DNA of 33,070 nt from Pedobacter ginsenosidimutans (GCF_001442625.1 NZ_LMZQ01000034.1:1-33070), one strand, 5' to 3'; numbered from the stretch's first letter, positions 25,645 through 32,875 are shown. The notes: a model not told the origin generated them from the sequence alone. Numbers and translations are program-made.

Positions 25645-27744
25645 TTATTTTATCGAAATACTAATTGTATTATTGTCTGTAATTTTTAAGTTGGCTGCCT
25701 GAACATAACTTTTTATAGCTATTTGATCGGCATTGGTAAAATCAGATTTTTTATACGTTACTACTGCATTTAATGTGTTCAAGGTTTTAACAGCACTGGT
25801 AAAATCCTGATTATTGTATAACATCACTGCCGGAGTTACCTGTGAGCTTTTGTTGCCACCTTCTACTTTTTTCTCTTTCTCTTTCTTCTCTATTTTCTCT
25901 TTCAGCTCTTTTACTTCGTTATCGAATTTTTCCTTCAATTTTTTGTACTCCTCAGTTTGTCTAACCTTACTGTTCGAGTTATCATTATATTTAAAAATTA
26001 CACCATCAGGAGAAAGTTGATAACCTTTGGCTTTAAATAGAGAATCAGAATGTAATCTGCTTAAGCTAGATAATCTTGCAATATCTCCTGATTTTAAAGC
26101 ATGTATCCTGATATTCTCTATTTGTGCTCTAAATTCTGGCGTATTCATTTTGGCAGCCATATCTTCACCCATTTTTTTCCATTTGGCTTGTGCTTCTGGC
26201 GAACCGAATTCTTTGTTCATATCTTCAGCCATTTTTTTCCATTTTGCCTGGGCTTCAGGAGAATTCATTTTCTTTTGCATTTCCTCTCCAAATTTCTTCC
26301 ATTTGGCTTGTGCTTCTGGTGAATTGTATTGTTTGGCAATATCTTCTCCGAATTTTTTCCATTTAGCCTGTGCCTCTGGTGAGTTATATTGTTTGGCCAT
26401 ATCTTCGCCAAATTTTTTCCATTTAGCTTGTGCTTCTGGTGAATTATACTCTTTATGTATTTTTGCAAGCAAAAGCGAATCGTTGAACTTAAATTTAAAA
26501 TTACTGTCGGTATGTAGTCTGTAGATATTTTTCCCTGCAAAAAGCTCATCCCTGTAAAAATCTTTTCTCAGGCTATCAGGCATTTCTTTTACCGAGTTAT
26601 ATTCGGTTTTTTTACCATCCGCATCAATGGTTACAATTTTAATTTTACGTTTTTTGGTGGTATCAGCGCAAACAATGGTTTTTACATCATGGTGATTGAT
26701 CACACTCAAAACCTCCATTTTAGGCGTTTTTTTATTTTCTTTTTTCTTTTCTGTTGGATTGATCCAGGCAATAGAAAACAAGCAGGCTACTCCTAAAGTT
26801 AGAGCTGCCATTTGTTGTTTGGCGTTTAAATAATTTGTTTTCATGTTGGTTATTCTTTTTATGCGTTGATACAAATTCTGAGTCTTGCCTGTTGCTGCTA
26901 ATGCATAAGCCGGACTGTTTTTGTCTTTTAATAGTTCGAGTTTAAGTAGGGCATGGGCATAATTCAGTGGTTTTCCGGTAATTTTTAATACCAGATCATC
27001 GCAGGCATGCTCGCGTTCAATGTGTATAAATCTACCTGCCATCCACACAAATGGATTATAGAATAATAAGGTTTCTATGGCTGTTTTAATCAGGTTCAAT
27101 AAGAAATCGTTTCTTCTGATGTGTGATAACTCATGGATTAATATCGCTTCTACCTGATCGTTGTCTAACTGGTTTACCAAGGCCAATGGAAATAATACCA
27201 CAGGTTTTAAATAACCGATAACCAAAGGCACGTTAACAATAGAAGATAAATGGAACTGGATAACTTTATTGATTTTAAGGTGGGCCGTTACCTGCTCGAA
27301 AATGGTTTTCCAACTATCTGGAATAGCACTTAAACTCTCTCTCTTTAGTTTTGAAAGCTGACCATAGCCTTTAACGATTACGAATAACTGAAGTAAAATG
27401 CCAATAATGTAAAATACGACCACAACAGGGAAATACTGCTCTGCCTTGCTGCTAAAACTTGGCGGTAGGTTGTTAAAGTATTGGTAAACCTGTATATTTT
27501 GTGCATTGATTGCGGGAGCCTGATTATTTACATTCAATGTTAACTGATGAATGAAATTATAGCCAAAGCCAATAAACATTAAAGTGATGGCGCCAAAAGC
27601 AAGGTTGTGCTTATGTTTTGCCGCCAGCTTCGGAATGCTAAGCATTACAATAAATAGAATGCCATAAATAATGGCGCTTTGCCAAAGTGAGTTTAAAATA
27701 CTCCAGCCAAATGCTTTGATGAACTGTTGTAATAAAGTTTCCAT
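25645..27744 (-). CDS. M56 (BlaR1/MecR1-like) membrane metallopeptidase with SPEAQAKWKK repeats, 699 aa
   Basis: A membrane sensor-protease predicted to inactivate the BlaI-type repressor encoded upstream. Hydrophobic segments at about 10-38, 45-65, 104-125 and 305-325 match the BlaR1 topology. The zinc site is HELSH (His204, Glu205, His208) and the third ligand Glu245 lies in EREHACDD. The C-terminal 370 residues lie outside the membrane by this topology. Unlike BlaR1 there is no penicillin-binding serine domain with an STxK motif. Instead there are five 20-residue repeats (434-533; NSPEAQAKWKKFGEDMAKQY type), a sixth decayed copy (534-553), a Lys/Glu-rich coiled coil (about 590-620) and an 80-residue end domain. 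The signal sensed is unknown. The gene is 96 nt after blaI and ends at a terminator. Confidence 0.92.
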   Translation of the reverse strand: METLLQQFIKAFGWSILNSLWQSAIIYGILFIVMLSIPKLAAKHKHNLAFGAITLMFIGFGYNFIHQLTLNVNNQAPAINAQNIQVYQYFNNLPPSFSSKAEQYFPVVVVFYIIGILLQLFVIVKGYGQLSKLKRESLSAIPDSWKTIFEQVTAHLKINKVIQFHLSSIVNVPLVIGYLKPVVLFPLALVNQLDNDQVEAILIHELSHIRRNDFLLNLIKTAIETLLFYNPFVWMAGRFIHIEREHACDDLVLKITGKPLNYAHALLKLELLKDKNSPAYALAATGKTQNLYQRIKRITNMKTNYLNAKQQMAALTLGVACLFSIAWINPTEKKKENKKTPKMEVLSVINHHDVKTIVCADTTKKRKIKIVTIDADGKKTEYNSVKEMPDSLRKDFYRDELFAGKNIYRLHTDSNFKFKFNDSLLLAKIHKEYNSPEAQAKWKKFGEDMAKQYNSPEAQAKWKKFGEDIAKQYNSPEAQAKWKKFGEEMQKKMNSPEAQAKWKKMAEDMNKEFGSPEAQAKWKKMGEDMAAKMNTPEFRAQIENIRIHALKSGDIARLSSLSRLHSDSLFKAKGYQLSPDGVIFKYNDNSNSKVRQTEEYKKLKEKFDNEVKELKEKIEKKEKEKKVEGGNKSSQVTPAVMLYNNQDFTSAVKTLNTLNAVVTYKKSDFTNADQIAIKSYVQAANLKITDNNTISISIK
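26146..26445 (-). repeat. Five in-frame 60-bp tandem repeats inside the M56 gene
   Basis: Each unit encodes N/G-SPEAQAKWKK followed by a variable K/E-rich half, with period exactly 20 codons. Units 1-2 are nearly identical (one residue differs, M to I); units 4-5 diverge, and a sixth unit at 26086-26145 has decayed (NTPEFRAQIENI). The pattern suggests recent expansion at the end nearest the membrane. Confidence 0.95.
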
Positions 27745-27840
27745 AACGGTGGTTTTAATTTTTTATACGGGGACAATCCGAAAATGTTAATGTTTAATTA
27801 GGGATCTAAACCCTACACCTTTCAACCTTCAACGCTAACC

Positions 27841-28212
27841 TTACTTTAGGCTATCTAAATATTTTTTTATTTCGTCAATTTCATCTGCACTTGCGGTGTG
27901 GTTACCCAAAGCCTGCATTACCAATCTCGCTGCCGATCCGTTAAATACGTTATCGATCATTTTGTTAACCAATTGTTTTTCAGTTTTATCCTGACTAACA
28001 AGCGCTTTATAGATATGTGTTTTTTGATTGGTATCTCTTTCTACCATTCCTTTCTCGTGCAGAATCTGCATCAGTTTTAAGGTTGTGGTATACCCGGAGT
28101 CTTTTTTATTCAATGCCTCATGAACTTCTCTTACCGTTGCATTGCCTTTTTGCCAAAGCACCTGGAGGATTTCCATTTCACCTTCTGTTGGTTTGATGTT
28201 ATGATTAGTCAT
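27841..28212 (-). CDS. BlaI/MecI/CopY-family transcriptional repressor, 123 aa
   Basis: A winged-helix DNA-binding domain (about 1-75; PTEGEMEILQVLWQKGNATVREVHEAL, YTTTLKLMQILHEKGMVERD) is followed by a short dimerisation helix region, the usual size and order of BlaI. In the known pathway, the partner M56 protease causes the repressor to be cleaved, which lifts repression. The protease gene lies directly downstream. Two TACGAA-N4-TTCGTA palindromes and a consensus -7/-33 promoter lie immediately upstream, so autoregulation is likely. No beta-lactamase is in the window; the regulon is probably just this pair plus unknown genes elsewhere. Confidence 0.95.
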   Translation of the reverse strand: MTNHNIKPTEGEMEILQVLWQKGNATVREVHEALNKKDSGYTTTLKLMQILHEKGMVERDTNQKTHIYKALVSQDKTEKQLVNKMIDNVFNGSAARLVMQALGNHTASADEIDEIKKYLDSLK

Positions 28213-28216
28213 ATGT

Positions 28217-28227
28217 TACAAGTTGTA
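28217..28227. promoter_or_regulatory. Minor palindrome TACAAGTTGTA before blaI
   Basis: A perfect odd palindrome (TACAA-G-TTGTA) 5 nt upstream of the blaI ATG. It contains the TACA/TGTA half-sites known from BlaI/MecI operators and overlaps operator 1 by 2 bp. Confidence 0.5.
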
Positions 28228-28241
28228 CGAATTATTTCGTA
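28226..28241. promoter_or_regulatory. BlaI-type operator 1
   Basis: TACGAATTATTTCGTA is a perfect TACGAA-N4-TTCGTA dyad, downstream of the -7 element and probably over the transcription start of blaI. Confidence 0.8.
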
Positions 28242-28243
28242 TT

Positions 28244-28274
28244 CAAATGTACGAAGATATTCGTAATATCAAAA
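28244..28274 (-). promoter_or_regulatory. blaI promoter
   Basis: Complement: TTTTG (28270-28274), an 18-nt spacer, then TACATTTG (28244-28251), an exact TAnnTTTG element. The -7 box lies between the two operators, sharing two bases with operator 2. Confidence 0.8.
28250..28265. promoter_or_regulatory. BlaI-type operator 2
   Basis: TACGAAGATATTCGTA is the second TACGAA-N4-TTCGTA dyad, 24 bp centre-to-centre from operator 1. It fills most of the promoter spacer, so a bound repressor would block RNA polymerase. Confidence 0.8.
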
Positions 28275-28627
28275 TATTTTAACAAATTTTTAACTTTATT
28301 GGTTAATTTTCGAAATTGGTTAACTGTGGTATAAGACACACGTAAACGCCAAATGTTGCATGCTTATTTGGCTTTTGAAGGAAAAAACCAGCTATGAAAA
28401 ACTGACTTAGGTTATTAAACCTGATTGATGTGGATACCGGCCCGTGGATAAGGCCTGCAGGCGTATGAACGAAAGCAGGAGTGGCTTTAATTGAAATGTT
28501 GAGACTGCTTTCCCAAAAACAACCATCACAAATAGAGAACTCCTTAAGTGTTAGCTGTTGAAACTGGTTAACTGAAAGTTATTTTACGATTAACCGATTT
28601 AAACAATTAACCAGTTAACCCAAAAAA
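28275..28627. other. Intergenic region between porD and blaI, repeat-like
   Basis: About 350 bp without a gene. GGTTAACTG occurs at 28318-28326 and 28566-28574 and its complement CAGTTAACC at 28612-28620, so inverted pairs are possible. The middle part (about 28400-28520) is more GC-rich than its flanks and contains GGCC/GCAGG motifs that look like a dispersed intergenic repeat, but no second copy is in the window. No canonical terminator for porD is visible. Confidence 0.45.
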
Positions 28628-29521
28628 CTAATTTTTCTTCAGTCCTTCGTACTTGCCAATATTCGCCGGATCGATTTCTGCCAACATATTGTAAGCTTTC
28701 ATACGTTCCTGGCCGTTTAGTTTAGAAAGTACATTGGTTACTTCTTCGGCCTTAGATGCGAAATAAACATTAGGGAAAATGGAACCCAGTTTCTGCTTAT
28801 CCATTTGTTGAAGGGCAGGTAGGGCCGCAACAATCTGTGTTAAACCCTTATCATTATCGGTTAGCTGATCGAGGCCGCTTAAATGGTAGCTATAGATGAA
28901 ATTGCGCAGCTCGCTAAAAATAGGATTCAGAACATTTTCATTAAACCAAAAACGATTGCGTAAACCATCAGCTGCTCTCCAGCCGGTATTGCCCGAGGCT
29001 TGCGCCAGATTAATGATGTTCTGTGCTTTTTTATAAAAAGGAGTTCCGCCCATTTTGCTGAAACTATCTTTATCCATTCCGATGATGGTATAAGCGTAGT
29101 AGGTGAGGAGGGCACTGATATTGGAAATATAATTCTGATCGGAAAAGTCGATTGTAGCGCCATCATTGAAATTAAAATCGAAATTCTTATCACTCATATT
29201 TAACAAAGTGCTATTATAAGAGCTGTTAAAAACCGGACGGCTGCTTTGGATCTGCGCTTCCGCAGTGTACCCGGAACCGCCATCCCAAGAATTGATGGTA
29301 ATCACAAAACTACATTCAATGCGTTCCTGAGGCTTATAACTTTCGTTGCTGAACTTGTTATTGTTTAAAAAATCGCGGATTGTTTTTTGCAGAGCATCTA
29401 AAGTTGGCTTACTGATATTCGAAACCTGGGGAGCCAGCAAAGTTATCCTTGCATTTAACTCCTGTGCATGCAGTTTCCCGAAACCAACCAATAACAATAT
29501 CCAAACAATCTTTTTTATCAT
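28628..29521 (-). CDS. porD: DUF4835 family protein, PorD-like (type IX secretion associated), 297 aa
   Basis: The ATG at 29521 overlaps the coaBC stop (ATGA), so the two are translationally coupled; an upstream in-frame ATG at 29548 inside coaBC would destroy the signal peptide. The protein starts with a signal peptide (MIKKIVWILLLVGFGKLHAQ). It carries the family's conserved blocks: ECSFVITINSW, IQSSRPVFNSSYNSTLLN, DFNFND, YYAYTIIGMDKDSFSKMGGTPFYKKAQ, GWRAADGLRNRFWFNENVLNP and YSYHLSGLD. DUF4835 proteins sit beside coaBC in many Bacteroidota and have been named PorD in relation to the type IX secretion system; that name is recalled from annotation and its mechanistic role is unclear. No other secretion-system gene is in the window. 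Confidence 0.88.
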   Translation of the reverse strand: MIKKIVWILLLVGFGKLHAQELNARITLLAPQVSNISKPTLDALQKTIRDFLNNNKFSNESYKPQERIECSFVITINSWDGGSGYTAEAQIQSSRPVFNSSYNSTLLNMSDKNFDFNFNDGATIDFSDQNYISNISALLTYYAYTIIGMDKDSFSKMGGTPFYKKAQNIINLAQASGNTGWRAADGLRNRFWFNENVLNPIFSELRNFIYSYHLSGLDQLTDNDKGLTQIVAALPALQQMDKQKLGSIFPNVYFASKAEEVTNVLSKLNGQERMKAYNMLAEIDPANIGKYEGLKKN

Positions 29522-30714
29522 TTTGCAATTTTTAAAATGGCAGCACAAATATCTTTAGCAACATCTGTTTTCGATTTCATTTCAAATACAGTCCGTTCTA
29601 AAGCTTTGTTAAAAATAGTAATTTTATTGGTATCTGATTTAAAACCTGCGCCCTTATCATTTAAAGAATTTAAAACCACCAGATCTAAGTTTTTCTTCTC
29701 TAGTTTGCCTTTCGCATAATTCTCTTCATCATTGGTTTCTAAAGCAAAACCAACCAAAATCTGGTGCGCTTTTTTTGCCGTACCTAAAGAAGCGAGTATA
29801 TCAGTTGTTTTTTCCAGTTCCAAAACAAGATCACTATCCTGTTTTTTAATTTTTTGAGTGGCAACCACTTTAGGGCGATAATCTGCCACAGCAGCACACA
29901 TTACGGTAATATCAGTATTAGGGAATACCGATGAACAGGCATTGAACATATCCTGAGCACTTACTACATCAATCCTTTTTAACATTTGAGTAGATTTTTG
30001 TGCAGTTGGTCCGGCAATTAATGTAACATCCGCTCCAAGCCTGGTTAATTCATCAGCAAGAGCGAAACCCATTTTGCCTGATGAGTGATTGCCAATAAAA
30101 CGTACCGGATCAATCGCTTCGTACGTAGGACCGGCAGTAACCATTACCGTTTTGCCAAATAAAGGCATCGATCTTTTAATGGCACTATCCAGAAAGGAAA
30201 CAATTTCTTCGGGTTCTGCCATTCGGCCTTCACCCCAAAGTCCACTGGCAAGTTCGCCATTGGCAGGCGCAATAACCGTATTGCCAAAACTGATAATCTT
30301 TTCGATATTAGCTTGTGTAGTCTCATGTTTCCACATGTCCAGATCCATTGCCGGGGCAACATAAACCGGACATTTGGCTGAAAGATAAACAGCTGTTAAC
30401 AAATTATCGCAGATGCCTGTTGCCAGCTTGGCCAGCGTGTTGGCACTTATTGGGGCGATGATAATTAAATCGGCCCATAAGCCCAGCTCAACGTGGTTGC
30501 TCCATACGCCAGTTTCTTCTTCGAAGTATTGCGTATAAACAGGGTTTTTAGAAAGCGTAGCAAGGGTAAGTGGTGTAATGAAATTAGCACCATCAGGGGT
30601 AAGAATAACCTTTACGTTTGCACCAGCTTTTACAAGTAGCCGAACCAAAAAAGCCGACTTATATGCTGCGATGCTACCGCAAACGCCAAGGATTATATTT
30701 TTATTTTTTAGCAT
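29518..30714 (-). CDS. coaBC: Bifunctional CoaBC (PPC decarboxylase / PPC synthetase), 398 aa
   Basis: Two consecutive steps of coenzyme A synthesis: 4'-phosphopantothenate plus cysteine to PPC (CoaB), then FMN-dependent decarboxylation (CoaC). The ATG at 30714 gives the family start MLKNKNIILGVCGSIAAYK; the in-frame extension to 30744 comes from a repeat. The CoaC half (1-180) has the active-site His74 in SNHVELG, PISANTLAK, PAMDLDMW and GEGRM (161-165). The CoaB half (190-398) begins GKTVMVTAGPTYEAIDPVRFIGNHSSGKMG and contains the KIKK loop. Where E. coli has the catalytic Cys158 (ACG..G.GRM), Ser157 stands here (ASG..G.GRM). It lies in the run bamD-rpoZ-coaBC-porD. Confidence 0.96.
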   Translation of the reverse strand: MLKNKNIILGVCGSIAAYKSAFLVRLLVKAGANVKVILTPDGANFITPLTLATLSKNPVYTQYFEEETGVWSNHVELGLWADLIIIAPISANTLAKLATGICDNLLTAVYLSAKCPVYVAPAMDLDMWKHETTQANIEKIISFGNTVIAPANGELASGLWGEGRMAEPEEIVSFLDSAIKRSMPLFGKTVMVTAGPTYEAIDPVRFIGNHSSGKMGFALADELTRLGADVTLIAGPTAQKSTQMLKRIDVVSAQDMFNACSSVFPNTDITVMCAAVADYRPKVVATQKIKKQDSDLVLELEKTTDILASLGTAKKAHQILVGFALETNDEENYAKGKLEKKNLDLVVLNSLNDKGAGFKSDTNKITIFNKALERTVFEMKSKTDVAKDICAAILKIAK

Positions 30715-30740
30715 AATGCGCAGAGTACATAAGGCACGGA

Positions 30741-30790
30741 GCATAGAGCGTAGTGCTAAACGCTTTGCCCTAAACGCTATGCGCTACGCC
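30741..30790. repeat. Short intergenic repeat between rpoZ and coaBC
   Basis: The direct repeat CTAAACGCT (30756-30764 and 30770-30778) is flanked by the inverted pair GCGTAG (30748-30753) and CTACGC (30784-30789). This makes up most of the 78-bp gap and creates a spurious N-terminal extension of the coaBC frame. Confidence 0.65.
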
Positions 30791-30792
30791 AG

Positions 30793-31119
30793 TTACTTTT
30801 GTTCTTTAGCAGGATTTCTGTGATAAATTTTCTCGTTTAAAAATTCATCAATAGCAACCAAAACAGGCTTCGGCATGCGCTCGTAATGTTTGCTGATTTC
30901 AATCTGCTCGCGATTTTCGAAAATTTCTTCTAAATTATCGTTGCTTGAAGCAAATTCTGCCAATTTACCGTGTAACTCCTCTTTAACGTTGTTCGAAATC
31001 TGATTTGCTCTTTTAGCAATTACCACTAAAGATTCGTATAAGTTATCTGTAGTTTTATCTAAATCGTGTACGTTTCTGGTTACTGTAGTATTTGGTACAG
31101 CAGGTTTGTTAGTATTCAT
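30793..31119 (-). CDS. rpoZ: DNA-directed RNA polymerase subunit omega (Bacteroidota type), 108 aa
   Basis: A small RNA polymerase assembly subunit. The core carries YESLVVIAKRANQISNNVKEEL, which aligns with the omega/Rpb6 motif around R-A-x-Q-I, followed by an acidic helix and KPVLVAIDEFL. The N- and C-terminal extensions are normal for this phylum. It starts 3 nt after the bamD stop, so it is co-transcribed, and the order bamD-rpoZ-coaBC is conserved in Bacteroidota. Confidence 0.93.
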   Translation of the reverse strand: MNTNKPAVPNTTVTRNVHDLDKTTDNLYESLVVIAKRANQISNNVKEELHGKLAEFASSNDNLEEIFENREQIEISKHYERMPKPVLVAIDEFLNEKIYHRNPAKEQK

Positions 31120-31122
31120 GTA

Positions 31123-32070
31123 TTACTTGTTTTTAATATTCGTGTTATCAGCATTAGTTGGTTTTGTAGAAACGGTATCCTTTAATTTCCCAGTTCTAAT
31201 CAGCATCTGCTTGTATTTTTCCTGATCAGCGGCATATAATGCCAGTTCTTGTTTTGTAACCGCAATCCCTGCCTCTACATCATCCTTAAGTACCTTTGCG
31301 TCTTTAGTGTATTTACTGTCAGGATGGTTTTCAGTAAACTCAGTATATAAAGCAAGTGCTTCATTATAACGGTCTTCCTGGCGGATGATATAACTGTTTT
31401 TTGCGTATAAATATTGTGCTTTAATCATCAAGAAATCCATCTCCTCAGCATATTTAATATCTGGGTAATCTCTTTGCGCATTTTTTAAGGCAATAACCGC
31501 TGCTCTGTAATTATCTACATTACTAGGCCCGGTAGTTAAGTACATTTTAGCATTTTCAAATGCTTTATCCTCTAACTTGCCTCTTAGTGTAGCAATATAT
31601 TTGCCAGCGGCTGCAGCACGATCGCTGGTAGGGTACAAGTTGATGAATAATTGCAGTGCATCTATAGCTTTATAAGTATTTTCCTGATCTAAAGAGAAAT
31701 TTGGAGATTCTAAATAGAAACAATACGCTCCCATGTATCTTGCTTCTTCTGCATTTTTACTTGCTGGGTAGGTTTCTGCAAAACTTTTAAACTGGTATCT
31801 TGCGGTTGTATAATCACTTAATCTATATAGTGTATAAGCATAATAATAGTTCAGATCCTCAGCTTCTGCACGGCCACGATATTTTTGAGAAAGATCTTCA
31901 AAAAGCACCAATGCTTTACTGTAATCGCGTTTATTATACAAACGAAGCGCCTCTTGGTATTTTTTTGCAACGTCATTGCTCGCTCTCAATTTCTCGAAAC
32001 GACTTTTACAACCCGCCATACCCAGAGCGGCAACAAATACTAAAATAATTAAGTGTTTAACTTTAAACAT
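31123..32070 (-). CDS. bamD: Outer-membrane protein assembly factor BamD, 315 aa
   Basis: The TPR lipoprotein of the BAM complex, which folds beta-barrels such as the SusC protein in this window. The lipobox is M-A-G-Cys21 followed by KSRFEKL. About five TPR units follow (YQEALRLYNKRDYSKALVLFEDL, YYYAYTLYRLSDYTTARYQFKSF, ALQLFINLYPTSDRAAAAGKYI, and others) between residues 35 and 270. A charged C-terminal tail follows that is longer than in E. coli BamD. It is the first gene of the bamD-rpoZ-coaBC-porD operon, behind a consensus promoter so close that the mRNA may begin at the ATG. Confidence 0.94.
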   Translation of the reverse strand: MFKVKHLIILVFVAALGMAGCKSRFEKLRASNDVAKKYQEALRLYNKRDYSKALVLFEDLSQKYRGRAEAEDLNYYYAYTLYRLSDYTTARYQFKSFAETYPASKNAEEARYMGAYCFYLESPNFSLDQENTYKAIDALQLFINLYPTSDRAAAAGKYIATLRGKLEDKAFENAKMYLTTGPSNVDNYRAAVIALKNAQRDYPDIKYAEEMDFLMIKAQYLYAKNSYIIRQEDRYNEALALYTEFTENHPDSKYTKDAKVLKDDVEAGIAVTKQELALYAADQEKYKQMLIRTGKLKDTVSTKPTNADNTNIKNK

Positions 32071-32074
32071 TCTG

Positions 32075-32104
32075 CAAAGATAATTAATAATACGATAACA
32101 TCAA
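32075..32104 (-). promoter_or_regulatory. bamD operon promoter
   Basis: Complement: TTG (32102-32104), exactly 19 nt, then TATCTTTG (32075-32082), an ideal Bacteroidota promoter. The -7 box ends 4 nt before the ATG at 32070, leaving room for a leader of 0-2 nt at most. Confidence 0.8.
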
Positions 32105-32438
32105 TAAAAACAATTGGCCGCTAAGCTATGCAAAGCAATTCAGTACAATATAACAGTTAACAATTTTTAACATATATAGCTGTTCGTATTTGTTTGTAGC
32201 GAATTATACTATAATTATAGATGGTTAGGAAGTCTATTCAGGCCAGGCTGGTTCTATTCCTACACTATATAGTATATGTTTCATGTTTTTTTAGCAAAGC
32301 AGGTTTAGTGCTGCTATATAGGTATGTTCCCGCTATCCGCTTTATTCCGATGAAAACCTGTGAAACAAGCAAGCACACCAAAATATAACACAAACCAGTG
32401 CTTAAATCGGGATGCCCGCTGCTATCGGGTTTAGATGG
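32105..32438. other. Intergenic region upstream of bamD
   Basis: About 330 bp with no supported gene. A 64-codon minus-strand frame at 32265-32459 has no recognisable product. TATATAG-type short palindromes near 32265-32275 and a segment with GTTCCCGCTATCCGC near 32326 look like dispersed-repeat material. Confidence 0.4.
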
Positions 32439-32556
32439 CAGGGTCTTCCGAAGTTTCAAGTGGCTGGGCGCAGGGAAAACTCCGGAAGCCTGAAGGGGAG
32501 CAGCTGTCCCTAAACACCTGTTTCCTTAAAAAGTTTGGCTATCTGTAAAACTTTTT
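32439..32556. ncRNA. Possible structured RNA or palindromic repeat
   Basis: TTCCGAAGTTT (32446-32456) pairs with AAACTCCGGAA (32477-32487) in an 11-bp stem with one mismatch, extended outward by CAGG (32439-32442) / CCTG (32489-32492). A second small hairpin GGGA/TCCC follows (32496-32499, 32507-32510), then AAAAAGTTT / AAACTTTTT (32528-32536, 32548-32556), an A/T-rich stem that could end a transcript. A GC-rich island in an AT-rich gap just before strong promoters fits an RNA gene or a mobile repeat; I cannot name a family. Confidence 0.35.
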
Positions 32557-32609
32557 CCTGTTGAAAACCATGGAGTTACCTAAAGCCTTTGTATAATCGT
32601 TAGAAAAGC

Positions 32610-32640
32610 TTTGCATTAGTGTTGATTTTTTCTACTTTTG
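32610..32640 (+). promoter_or_regulatory. Tandem promoter P1 (probable rRNA operon)
   Basis: TTTG (32610-32613), 19 nt, TACTTTTG (32633-32640), followed by CATCCCG. It matches the Bacteroidota consensus exactly. Confidence 0.8.
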
Positions 32641-32719
32641 CATCCCGCTTCGGAGGAAGGGTTTTGGTTGAAAGGACGGCATTGGAGCGCGCAGGCAAGG
32701 ATTTATTTTAAAATAAATA

Positions 32720-32749
32720 TTGCGGGAGAAGAAAAGATTGCTACCTTTG
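32720..32749 (+). promoter_or_regulatory. Tandem promoter P2 (probable rRNA operon)
   Basis: TTG (32720-32722), 19 nt, TACCTTTG (32742-32749), followed by CAGCCCG. It lies 109 bp downstream of P1 with the same initiation-region pattern. Confidence 0.82.
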
Positions 32750-32844
32750 CAGCCCGGATCGGAAGAACGGGGAGCTGGTCAACACCGGCATATTGAAATA
32801 AGAGGAAGGAAAAAAAAGAAGACGAAAAAATAAAATTTATTTTA

Positions 32845-32875
32845 TTTGGAAGTTCGGAAAAGTTCCTTACCTTTG
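32845..32875 (+). promoter_or_regulatory. Tandem promoter P3 (probable rRNA operon)
   Basis: TTTG (32845-32848), 19 nt, TACCTTTG (32868-32875), followed by CACTCCC. It lies 126 bp downstream of P2. Confidence 0.82.

Noticed and set aside
26146..26445. Regularly spaced repeats resembling a CRISPR array
   Set aside because: The period is exactly 60 bp with no unique spacers, and the repeats are in frame within a gene.
26027..26524. Long plus-strand reading frame with repeated FFHLACASGE
   Set aside because: It is the antisense image of the 60-bp repeats in the M56 gene, whose minus-strand product has clear protease motifs.
28612..28620. GGTTAACTG/CAGTTAACC hairpin as the porD terminator
   Set aside because: The loop is about 37 nt and no T run follows, so it does not meet the usual form.
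30715..30744. Ten-residue N-terminal extension of CoaBC
   Set aside because: It derives from an intergenic repeat; the family start is the ATG at 30714.
32265..32459. 64-codon minus-strand frame upstream of bamD
   Set aside because: It has no recognisable domain, overlaps repeat-like and foldable sequence, and has no promoter; not supported as a gene.
32477..32507. CTCCGGAAG..GGAGCAGC resembles the SRP RNA tetraloop region
   Set aside because: The conserved CCGGAAGG and the symmetric internal loop are not reproduced, so I did not call ffs.
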